From Micromonospora sp. CP22 (GTDB taxonomy: Bacteria; Actinomycetota; Actinomycetes; Mycobacteriales; Micromonosporaceae), in the NCBI RefSeq assembly GCF_009712475.1, contig NZ_VCJO01000003.1, positions 186,001-250,000 on the forward strand: a DNA stretch of 64,000 nucleotides, in the 5' to 3' direction. The position numbers and the translations under genes are program-made. Position 1 is the stretch's first letter; each line of letters begins with the position of its first letter. Of this stretch, positions 27,666 to 38,523 are shown one piece after another. The notes under the pieces were generated by a model that was not told the DNA's origin, ran no database searches, and was given only the letters and a program-made list of their open reading frames with translations.

Positions 27666-28843
27666 TCGCGCGGATCGTGCGGGTCGAGGCCGAGCAGCGG
27701 GAAGACCGCCTTCCGGGTCGCCGCGATCGCCCGGTCCACCGCGTTCGGCTCTCCCGTGGGCTGCCACGGCTCGTAGCCCGGGTCGACGTCGTCGGTCATC
27801 CGCAGCGGCACGTCGAAGCGGGGCCGGCGGGCCCTGGCCAGTTCCCGCCAGGCCGGTGGGGTCAGCGTCGCCGGGTCCAACGGCGCGCCGGTGGCCACCG
27901 CCAGCAGATGCGTCCAGGCCCGGGGCACCACCTCGACCAGGGCGTACCCGCCACCGCCGGTGGCCACCCACCGCCCGTCGCACAGCTCGTCGGCGAGCGC
28001 CCGCAACGCCAGGTAGGTGGCACGCTGCCCGTCGACGGACAGGTGCAGGTCGGCCAGCGGGTCGACGCGGTGGGCGTCCGCTCCGCACTGGGTGAACAGC
28101 AGTTGTGGGCGGAACGCCCGCAGCACCGACGGCACGATCGCGTGGAAGGCACGCTGCCATCCGGCATCCTCGACGCCGGGCGGCAACGGGATGTTGACCG
28201 CGGTGCCCGCGGCGTTCGGGCCGCCGGTCTCGTCCGGGAAGCCGGTGCCGGGAAAGAGGGCGAGCGGACTCTCGTGCAGGCTGACGGTGAGCACCCGGGG
28301 GTCGTCCCAGAAGATCTGCTGCACCCCGTCGCCGTGGTGCACGTCCACGTCGACGTAGGCGATGCGCTCGGCACCCAGGTCGAGCAGCCGGGCGATGGCC
28401 ACCGCCGGATCGTTGTAGACGCAGAACCCGGCGGCGCGGGCGGGCATCGCGTGGTGCAGGCCACCCGCGACGTTGACCGCCCGACGGGCCGTTCCCCGCC
28501 ACACCGCCTCGGCCGCGATCACGCTCGCTCCGGCGACCAGCGCGCTGGACTCGTGCATCCCGTCGAACACCGGATTATCCGACGTACCCAGACCGAACCC
28601 GGCGAAGAGCGGGTCGCGCGGCGCGATCCGCACCGCGTCCAGGTAGCGCGGGTCGTGCACCCGGGTGAGCAGGGCGTCGTCGGCGGGCGCTGGCGGCACC
28701 AGCCGCACCCCGGGCCGTTCCAGGATGCCGAGTTCCCGGGCGAGCGCGATGGTCAACTCCACCCGTACCGGATCCAGCGGGTGGTCACCGAGGTCGTAGG
28801 CGAGCAGCGACTCGTCCCAGACCACCACCGTGTCGTCGGACAT
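27662..28843 (-). CDS. acuC: AcuC-type histone-deacetylase-fold protein lysine deacetylase
   Basis: A zinc-dependent deacetylase of the class I HDAC fold, 393 residues. Active-site motifs are in place: GGLHHAMP with the paired His near residue 128, YVDVDVHHGDGVQ with Asp/His zinc ligands near 158, and GGGGYALVEVVPRAW near 295. In Bacillus, AcuC deacetylates acetyl-CoA synthetase. Here it precedes and overlaps a Pat-like acetyltransferase gene, forming an acetylation/deacetylation pair. Confidence 0.94.
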   Translation of the reverse strand: MSDDTVVVWDESLLAYDLGDHPLDPVRVELTIALARELGILERPGVRLVPPAPADDALLTRVHDPRYLDAVRIAPRDPLFAGFGLGTSDNPVFDGMHESSALVAGASVIAAEAVWRGTARRAVNVAGGLHHAMPARAAGFCVYNDPAVAIARLLDLGAERIAYVDVDVHHGDGVQQIFWDDPRVLTVSLHESPLALFPGTGFPDETGGPNAAGTAVNIPLPPGVEDAGWQRAFHAIVPSVLRAFRPQLLFTQCGADAHRVDPLADLHLSVDGQRATYLALRALADELCDGRWVATGGGGYALVEVVPRAWTHLLAVATGAPLDPATLTPPAWRELARARRPRFDVPLRMTDDVDPGYEPWQPTGEPNAVDRAIAATRKAVFPLLGLDPHDPRD

Positions 28844-28915
28844 CTGCCCATGGTCGCACGAGGCCCGGCCGGCGGCCCGGCCACCAGGCCGGACCCCGGT
28901 CGGGCGGCGGAGGGC

Positions 28916-29779
28916 TCAGCCGTTGCCGGGCGCAGGTGTCGGGCCGGTGGCCACCGGTCGGGCCGGGTCGGCGACCCAGTGGCTCCACGAGCCGACGTAG
29001 AGCGCGGCGTCCTCCCGCCCGGCCAGGTGCAACGCCAACACGGCCTGGGCGGCGGTGACCCCGGAACCGCAGTACGCGCCGACCGGCGTCCCGGCAGCCA
29101 CCCCGACGGCGGCGAACCGGCCCCGCAGTTCCTCGACGGCCGGGAAGCGGCCCTCGGTGACGTACTCGGGCGCGGGCAGGTTCACCGCGCCGGGGATGTG
29201 GCCGGCGACCGGATCGATCGGCTCGTGCTCGCCCCGGTACCGAGGGGCGGCCCGCACGTCGATCAGGACGCCGTCACCGGCGGCCAGTCGGGCGGCGGAC
29301 GCGGCGTCCAGCACCGGGAGTGCCCCCGGTCGGACGGTCACATCGCCCGGCGTCACATCTGGTTGTTCGGTGCTGACCGGCAGGCCGGCCGCCGTCCAGG
29401 CCGGGTAGCCGCCGTGCAGCAGCCGGACCGGTCGGTGCCCCGCCCAGCGCAGCGTCCACCAGGCCCGGGACGCCGACATCCCGTCACCGCCGTCGTACAC
29501 CACCACCGGATGACCGGCCCGTACCCCCGCCGCCCGCAGGGCCGCCTCCAGCTTCGCCGGGTCAGGAAGCGGGTGTCGTCCGGCCGGGCCGGGAGCGCCG
29601 CACAGCGCGGTGTCCAGGTCGACGAAGACAGCGCCCGGCAGGTGTCCCGCCAGATAGTCGTCCCGGCCGGGAGCCCCGACCAGGCGCCAGCGGACATCGA
29701 GCAGGGTCGGCGGGTTGGTGCCGTCCAGTTCGGCGGCGAGCCGCTCGGCCTCGACCAGAAGATCATCAGTAGCGGACAT
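28916..29779 (-). CDS. Two-domain sulfurtransferase (mercaptopyruvate/thiosulfate type)
   Basis: A 287-residue tandem rhodanese. The N-terminal domain lacks the catalytic Cys. The C-terminal domain has the active loop CGSGVTAAQ near residue 240; the CGSGVTA form is typical of 3-mercaptopyruvate sulfurtransferase, whereas thiosulfate enzymes usually have CRKGVTA. It likely transfers sulfane sulfur to cyanide or protein thiols. It is upstream of acuC on the same strand by 72 bases and divergent from the DtxR gene. Confidence 0.92.
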   Translation of the reverse strand: MSATDDLLVEAERLAAELDGTNPPTLLDVRWRLVGAPGRDDYLAGHLPGAVFVDLDTALCGAPGPAGRHPLPDPAKLEAALRAAGVRAGHPVVVYDGGDGMSASRAWWTLRWAGHRPVRLLHGGYPAWTAAGLPVSTEQPDVTPGDVTVRPGALPVLDAASAARLAAGDGVLIDVRAAPRYRGEHEPIDPVAGHIPGAVNLPAPEYVTEGRFPAVEELRGRFAAVGVAAGTPVGAYCGSGVTAAQAVLALHLAGREDAALYVGSWSHWVADPARPVATGPTPAPGNG

Positions 29780-29878
29780 AGCCTTCAGTCAACACCATGA
29801 GTGACATGCCCAACGGTTCAGCGACAGACGTTGGGGGTGCGGCAGGGTACCATCGAGCTCTGGAGGGCCGCTGACACC

Positions 29879-30568
29879 ATGAAGTCACACGACCTGGTCG
29901 ACACGACCGAAATGTACCTGCGTACGATCCTCGAACTTGAGGAAGAGGGTGTGCCTCCGTTGCGCGCCCGGATCGCTGAACGGTTGCGCCAGAGCGGCCC
30001 GACAGTCAGTCAGACCGTCGCCCGGATGGAACGCGACGGTCTGCTCACCGTCGAAGGTGACCGGCACCTGAGCCTCACCGAGCGGGGGCGCAGCACCGCC
30101 ATCTCGGTGATGCGCAAGCACCGCCTCGCCGAGCTGTTGCTGGTCAACGTCATCGGGATGCCCTATGAGGAGGCCCACGAAGAGGCCTGCCGCTGGGAGC
30201 ACGTGATGAGCGACGCGGTCGAGAAGCGGGTCTACGACCTGCTCAACCGGCCTACTCGGTCGCCGTACGGCAACCCGATCCCGGGCCTGGAGGAACTGGG
30301 CTCGCCCAGTCAGGCCGAGCCCGAGCCGGTCGACGGCGAGCGCAACCTGGCCTTCCCCGGCCTCAGCGGCACGGTCGTCGTACGGCGGATCTGCGAGAGC
30401 GTGCAGACCGACTCCGAGGTGCTGCGGCAGCTCCACGCGGCCGGCGTCGACCCGGGCGCGACGGTGACCGTGGCGCAGGAGCGCGACGCCGTGTCGATCG
30501 ACCGTTCCGGCGAGAGCATCCGGCTGCCCCGCGAGATCGCCTCCCGGGTCTTCGTCGCCGCCGCCTGA
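29879..30568 (+). CDS. ideR: DtxR/IdeR-family iron-dependent repressor
   Basis: A 229-residue iron sensor, nearly collinear with diphtheria DtxR. The winged helix contains PTVSQTVARMERDGLL. The metal-site segment EACRWEHVMSD (about residues 101-111) holds the Cys/Glu/His ligands, and Met12 corresponds to DtxR Met10. A C-terminal SH3-like FeoA domain ends at residue 225. With ferrous iron it would bind boxes such as the one at 14218. The ATG at 29879 follows GGAGGG with a longish spacer. Confidence 0.95.
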   Translation: MKSHDLVDTTEMYLRTILELEEEGVPPLRARIAERLRQSGPTVSQTVARMERDGLLTVEGDRHLSLTERGRSTAISVMRKHRLAELLLVNVIGMPYEEAHEEACRWEHVMSDAVEKRVYDLLNRPTRSPYGNPIPGLEELGSPSQAEPEPVDGERNLAFPGLSGTVVVRRICESVQTDSEVLRQLHAAGVDPGATVTVAQERDAVSIDRSGESIRLPREIASRVFVAAA

Positions 30569-30573
30569 CCGTC

Positions 30574-30600
30574 GAGCGACCGTCCCGGCGCCGGTCGCTC
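30574..30600. terminator. Bidirectional hairpin after the ideR gene
   Basis: A 9-bp stem (30574-30582 with 30592-30600) lies between convergent genes and touches the stop of the minus-strand DUF5522 gene. Confidence 0.6.
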
Positions 30601-30838
30601 ACCTCAGGTACGGGCAATGTCGGCAACCCCGGCCGCAGCAGGTGCCCCGGCGCGCCAGGAAACCGGCGGTGAGGACGAACAGTCCCGTGGCCGGGTCACG
30701 GTAGCCGGCCTCACCCGCAGCCAGAGCGGCGGTGTGCGCGCTGAGAATGCGCTGCCGGTCGGGATGGTCGAGCGGTAACCGCGACGGGTGCGGCTCGGTC
30801 AGGGGCCGCGCCGCCAGGGGGCGTCGTTCTCCGCTCAT
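30599..30838 (-). CDS. DUF5522 family Cys-rich small protein
   Basis: A 79-residue protein ending CCGRGCRHCPYLR, a four-Cys C-terminal knot that defines DUF5522 and suggests zinc or an iron-sulfur site. Before it lies HTAALAAGEAGYRDPATGLFVLT, the family's conserved repeat-like segment. It converges with ideR, so co-regulation by iron is possible but not shown. Function unknown. Confidence 0.87.
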   Translation of the reverse strand: MSGERRPLAARPLTEPHPSRLPLDHPDRQRILSAHTAALAAGEAGYRDPATGLFVLTAGFLARRGTCCGRGCRHCPYLR

Positions 30839-30929
30839 CCCGGGCAGTCTAGGTTTCCCTCACTGGCCTTCATCCGCACCGGCCACGCCCTGGCCGGGTC
30901 AGCGGGACGACGTCGACGAAGGAGAGCGC

Positions 30930-31271
30930 ATGGCCCAGTACGCAGTCCTCATCTTCTCGCCGGCACCGGCCGACCCGATGGACCTCACCCCCGACTACGT
31001 CGCCCTGCTGGATCGGTACCCGGGCCAGGTGGAGGAGTTGGGCGGCAAGATCGTGACGGGCTTCGCCCTGCAACCGAGCACCACCGCCACCGCGGTACGC
31101 GGCGACCTGGTGACCGACGGCCCGTTCATCGAGGCCAAGGAGGTCGTCGCCGGGTTCTTCATCCTAGAAGCGCCGGACCTGGACACTGCGGTGCAGATCG
31201 CCAAACTGAACCCGGCCACCATTGACGGCGGGGTGGAGGTCCGACCGTTGTTCACGCCACCCGTCGAGTGA
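30930..31271 (+). CDS. YCII/DGPF-domain protein, partner of ECF sigma factor
   Basis: A 113-residue ferredoxin-like fold protein with the DGPF signature VTDGPFIEAKEVVAGFFIL near residue 62. The ATG at 30930 follows AAGGAGAG. It ends in a GTGA overlap with the ECF sigma gene. DGPF genes adjoining this kind of sigma factor are the hallmark of the ECF42 group. How the DGPF protein takes part in signalling is unsettled. Confidence 0.92.
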   Translation: MAQYAVLIFSPAPADPMDLTPDYVALLDRYPGQVEELGGKIVTGFALQPSTTATAVRGDLVTDGPFIEAKEVVAGFFILEAPDLDTAVQIAKLNPATIDGGVEVRPLFTPPVE

Positions 31272-32572
31272 ACGGCGGTGGGCGCGGCGTCGCGCCGCCC
31301 TCGACCGCCGAGGTGGAACAGGCCGTGGCGGACGCGCACCGCCGTGAGTGGGCCTTCGTGCTCGCCGCCACGGCCCGCGTCGCCGGTGACTTCGACCTCG
31401 CCGAGGAGAGCGTCCAGGAGGCGTACCTCGCCGCGCTCAGCGCGTGGGCCCGGGACGGTGTACCGGACCGACCCGGCGCGTGGCTCACCGCGACGGCCCG
31501 ACGCAAGGCCCTCGACGTGCTGCGCCGTCGGCAGGTGTTACGCGCGAAACTGCCCCTGCTGGTGGAGCCGGACGCCACCGAATTGGATCTCCCGGACGAG
31601 GTCGCCGTCCCCGACGACCGGTTGCGCCTGGTCTTCACCTGCTGCCATCCGGTGCTCGGCCGCGAGGCTCAGGCCGCGCTCACCCTGCGTCTGGTCTGCG
31701 GGGTGAGCACCGCCGACATCGCCCGCGTCTTCCTGGTCCCCGAACCGACCATGGCGGCCCGGATCACCCGGGCCAAGAAGAGGATCGCCGCCGCCCGGGT
31801 GCCCTACCGCGTGCCCGAGGCCGCCGAACTGCCCGAGCGGCTGGACGCGGTACTCACCGTCGTACACCTGCTCTACACCACCGGACACACCGCGCCGACC
31901 GGCGGTGACCTGGTCCGCGCGGACCTGGTGGACCGGGCGCTCCACCTGGCCCGGATGCTGGCCGCGTTGATGCCCGACGAACCGGAGGTACGCGGGCTGC
32001 TCGCGCTGCTGCTGCTCACCGATGCCCGCCGGGCCACCCGCACCGACGCCGAGGGTCGGCTGCTGCGCCTGGCGGACCAGGACCGCGCCGGATGGGACCG
32101 GGAGGCCATCGACGAGGGTCGCCGTCTGGTGCTCGACGCGTTCCACGCCGGACGCCCGGGCCGGTACGCCCTGCAGGCCGCCATCGCCTCGCTGCACGCG
32201 CTCGCGCCCAGCTACGAGGCGACCGACTGGCCGCAGATCGTCCGGCTCTACGACGCGTTGCTGGACCGCTGGCCCTCACCGGTGGTCGCGCTGAACCGGG
32301 CGGTGGCGGTGTCGATGGTGCACGGCCCGACCGTGGCCCTGGCCGACGTCGACGCCCTCGCCGAGGACCCACGCCTGGCCGGCTATCACTACCTGCCGGC
32401 GATCCGGGCCGACCTGCTGCACCGGCTCGGCCGCAACACCGAGGCGGCCGAGGCGTACCGGGCCGCGATCGACCTCGTCGACAACGATGCCGAACGCATT
32501 TTCCTCACCACCCGCCTGGGCCGCGTACAACCTGGCTCCGCCGGACCAGCCGAGCCCCCGACAGTGCGCTGA
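31268..32572 (+). CDS. ECF42-type sigma factor with C-terminal TPR-like extension (DUF6596)
   Basis: A 434-residue sigma factor, much longer than ordinary ECF factors (about 200). The sigma-2 and sigma-4 regions lie in residues 10-175, with the sigma-4 helix CGVSTADIARVFLVPEPTMAARI. The remaining 250 residues form a helical repeat domain (DUF6596), containing DEPEVRGLLALLLL and a LNRAVAVSMVHGP motif. In ECF42 this domain replaces an anti-sigma factor in control. Coupled to the DGPF gene upstream; a hairpin ends the operon. Confidence 0.92.
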   Translation: MNGGGRGVAPPSTAEVEQAVADAHRREWAFVLAATARVAGDFDLAEESVQEAYLAALSAWARDGVPDRPGAWLTATARRKALDVLRRRQVLRAKLPLLVEPDATELDLPDEVAVPDDRLRLVFTCCHPVLGREAQAALTLRLVCGVSTADIARVFLVPEPTMAARITRAKKRIAAARVPYRVPEAAELPERLDAVLTVVHLLYTTGHTAPTGGDLVRADLVDRALHLARMLAALMPDEPEVRGLLALLLLTDARRATRTDAEGRLLRLADQDRAGWDREAIDEGRRLVLDAFHAGRPGRYALQAAIASLHALAPSYEATDWPQIVRLYDALLDRWPSPVVALNRAVAVSMVHGPTVALADVDALAEDPRLAGYHYLPAIRADLLHRLGRNTEAAEAYRAAIDLVDNDAERIFLTTRLGRVQPGSAGPAEPPTVR

Positions 32573-32577
32573 CGAGG

Positions 32578-32610
32578 CGGAGCCCCGGGCAGTCACCGCC
32601 CGGGGCTCCG
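32578..32610. terminator. Bidirectional terminator between ECF and nrdJ genes
   Basis: A perfect 13-bp stem (32578-32590 with 32598-32610) with a 7-base loop between two convergent genes. Confidence 0.85.
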
Positions 32611-32630
32611 TCGTGTCGGTGGATCGTCGG

Positions 32631-36581
<3,951 letters not shown>

Positions 36582-36649
36582 CTCATCCGCCCCCTCGTCC
36601 GCGCGGGCCCGCCGCGCGATCCGACTGTCACTGGTACTGCTGAAAAGAA

Positions 36650-37150
36650 CTACTGCGCGTGACCGGCGGCGCTGGCCGCCTCGGCACCGTCTTCCTCCCG
36701 GGCGCGTGCCGCTGCCCGTAGCGTCTCGATCTCCCGCTCGAAGTCGGCGAGCGAGTCGAACGACCGGTAGACGCTGGCGAAGCGCAGGTAGGCGACCTCG
36801 TCCAGGTCCCGCAGCGGGCCCAGGATGGCCAGCCCCACCTCGTGGCTGGGAATCTCGGCCGCTCCCTTGGCCCGGACGGTCTCTTCGACCCGCTGCGCCA
36901 GCAGCGCGATCGAGTCCTCGTCGACGGGCCGGCCCTGGCACGCCTTGCGCACCCCACCGATGATCTTCGTCCGGCTGAACGGCTCGGTGACACCGCTGCG
37001 CTTGACCACGGCGAGCACCGCCTCCTCGACGGTGGTGAACCGCTTGCCGCACTCGGGGCAGGCCCGCCGCCGCCGGATCAGTTGACCGTCGTCGGCCTCT
37101 CGCGAGTCGACCACGCGGGAGTCGGCGTGCCGGCAGTACGGACACCGCAT
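36650..37150 (-). CDS. nrdR: Transcriptional repressor NrdR
   Basis: A nucleotide-sensing repressor of ribonucleotide reductase genes, 166 residues. The N-terminal zinc ribbon has two Cys pairs ([17 protein letters not shown] and ACPECGKRF). An ATP-cone domain (about residues 49-139) contains [20 protein letters not shown]. The ATG at 37150 is preceded by an ideal AAAGGAGGT ribosome site. It is co-directional with nrdJ and divergent from lexA. A NrdR-like box sits in its own promoter region. Confidence 0.96.
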   Translation of the reverse strand: MRCPYCRHADSRVVDSREADDGQLIRRRRACPECGKRFTTVEEAVLAVVKRSGVTEPFSRTKIIGGVRKACQGRPVDEDSIALLAQRVEETVRAKGAAEIPSHEVGLAILGPLRDLDEVAYLRFASVYRSFDSLADFEREIETLRAAARAREEDGAEAASAAGHAQ

Positions 37151-37307
37151 CGCCCGACCTCCTTTGATCGACCACAGGTCCGCCCGCCCGCGCTCCGGGC
37201 ACGCCTCAGTGAGCCGGAGCCATCTCCGCAGGATTGGCCCGGCTTGGCGGTGCGGGGAGTGCGGTCGGTAGTCGAACCCAACCTGTAGGCAACTTACGCC
37301 CATGTGA

Positions 37308-37323
37308 CTACTACATCTAGGGG
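37308..37323. promoter_or_regulatory. Putative NrdR box
   Basis: CTACTACATCTAGGGG resembles the 16-bp NrdR consensus ACACTATATATAGTGT, matching 11 of 16 positions including the core ACTA-AT-TAG. A weaker match lies 32 bp away at 37276-37291, the usual spacing of paired NrdR boxes. On the minus strand the site overlaps a possible -35 of nrdR whose -10 would be TAAGTT (37296-37291), consistent with autorepression and control of nrdJ by read-through. Confidence 0.6.
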
Positions 37324-37487
37324 TTGACCGTATGCCGCCGACGATCCGGGGTCAAGTTGGCCGGCGTGTTCGGCGCGTCACCGACAAACCCCAACAGCAC
37401 CACCCGTCACCCGCAACCGGAGAGCCCAACGCGATCCGGCGACGCGGGTTACCACCCTCCGGCCAACGCGCCGACAATTCCTTCACC

Positions 37488-37503
37488 TCGAACAGACGTA
37501 CTA
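37488..37503 (+). promoter_or_regulatory. LexA-like box 1 upstream of lexA
   Basis: TCGAACAGACGTACTA matches the actinobacterial SOS box TCGAAC-N4-GTTCGA at 10 of 12 fixed positions. It lies about 60 bases upstream of the second box. Confidence 0.6.
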
Positions 37504-37548
37504 TTACGGCGGTCGTGATGGATTTCCACGTCAACACGCCGCGGCAGG

Positions 37549-37564
37549 TCGTACAGATGTTTGA
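37549..37564 (+). promoter_or_regulatory. LexA-like box 2, overlapping the lexA -35
   Basis: TCGTACAGATGTTTGA matches TCGAAC-N4-GTTCGA at 10 of 12 fixed positions. Its last four bases are the first four of the -35 TTGAAA, so bound LexA would occlude RNA polymerase. Confidence 0.75.
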
Positions 37565-37589
37565 AAAAGACCGATCTCACCTATACGGT
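37561..37589 (+). promoter_or_regulatory. Probable lexA promoter
   Basis: TTGAAA (37561-37566) and TACGGT (37584-37589) are separated by 17 bases, an ideal sigma-70 layout. Transcription would begin near 37596. Confidence 0.6.
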
Positions 37590-37691
37590 CATGAACAACC
37601 GGAGGCGACCATGGTCGACCCACCGGCCGACAGATCACCGCGCGCACCACGAGCCGCCGAGGCACTTCAGCGCCGACCAGGGAGGACGGAC

Positions 37692-38474
37692 GTGACCGAG
37701 GACCGGGCCAACCGGCCCCAGAGCCCGCAACAGAGCATCCCGGCGGGCACCCAGGCCGCCCGACGCCGCACCGTCACCCGCGCCCGTTCCGGCCAGCCGG
37801 CCGTGCGCCCGGTGGCCCCGGTGGTCAGCGGCTTCCCCGACCCGGCCACGGTGGATCTGACCGCCCGACAGCGACGCATCCTGGAGTTCATCCGCACCTG
37901 GGTGGAGCGCCACGGTTACCCGCCGAGCGTGCGGGAGATCGGTGAGGCGGTCGGGCTGGTCTCCCCGTCCAGCGTCGCCTACCAGCTGAAGGAGCTGGAG
38001 AAGAAGGGCTTCCTGCGGCGCGACCCGAACCGGCCCCGGGCGGTCGACGTGCGCTCCCCGAGCGATGTCGACGACGAGCTGAGCCGCTCCCAGCGGCCCA
38101 CCCCGGCCTACGTGCCGATGCTCGGCCGGATCGCCGCCGGTGGGCCGATCCTCGCCGAGCAGTCGATGGAAGACGTCTTCCCCCTCCCCCGCGAGCTGGT
38201 CGGCGAGGGCGAGGTCTTCATGCTCCAGGTCAAGGGTGACTCGATGCTCGACGCGGCGATCTGCGACGGCGACTGGGTGGTCGTCCGGCAGCAGCCGACC
38301 GCGGACTCAGGTGAGATCGTCGCCGCCATGCTCGACGGCGAGGCGACCGTGAAGACCTACCGGCTACGTGACGGTCACGTCTGGCTGATGCCGCAGAATC
38401 CGGCCTTCGACCCGATCCCTGGTGACGACGCCACCATCATGGGCCGGGTGGTGGCGGTGCTGCGCCGCATCTGA
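37692..38474 (+). CDS. lexA: SOS repressor LexA
   Basis: Represses DNA-damage genes and cleaves itself when RecA filaments form. It has 260 residues from the GTG at 37692 (after GGGAGG). The winged-helix DNA-binding domain spans about residues 55-115 ([12 protein letters not shown]...[21 protein letters not shown]). The cleavage site Ala-Gly lies in [13 protein letters not shown]. The catalytic Ser is in [10 protein letters not shown] and the Lys in GEATVKTYR. An in-frame ATG at 37611 also has a perfect GGAGG site and lies just after the predicted transcription start, so an N-terminus 27 residues longer is possible. Confidence 0.94.
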   Translation: MTEDRANRPQSPQQSIPAGTQAARRRTVTRARSGQPAVRPVAPVVSGFPDPATVDLTARQRRILEFIRTWVERHGYPPSVREIGEAVGLVSPSSVAYQLKELEKKGFLRRDPNRPRAVDVRSPSDVDDELSRSQRPTPAYVPMLGRIAAGGPILAEQSMEDVFPLPRELVGEGEVFMLQVKGDSMLDAAICDGDWVVVRQQPTADSGEIVAAMLDGEATVKTYRLRDGHVWLMPQNPAFDPIPGDDATIMGRVVAVLRRI

Positions 38475-38486
38475 CCTGCGGCAGAC

Positions 38487-38515
38487 GACGGTGCTGGCCC
38501 GAGGTCAGCACCGTC
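38487..38515. terminator. Bidirectional terminator after lexA
   Basis: A 13-bp stem with one mismatch (38487-38499 with 38503-38515) and a 3-base loop between convergent genes. Confidence 0.75.
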
Positions 38516-38523
38516 ACCAGGGG

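Noticed and set aside
27666..28502. A minus-strand extension of the Pat-like frame by about 280 codons
   Set aside because: It overlaps acuC in another phase and is Arg-rich nonsense. The GNAT domain begins just after 27665.
29809..29835. CCCAACG/CGTTGGG inverted repeat before ideR
   Set aside because: The 7-base arms 13 bases apart could be an operator, but such short GC-rich symmetry is expected by chance in this genome.
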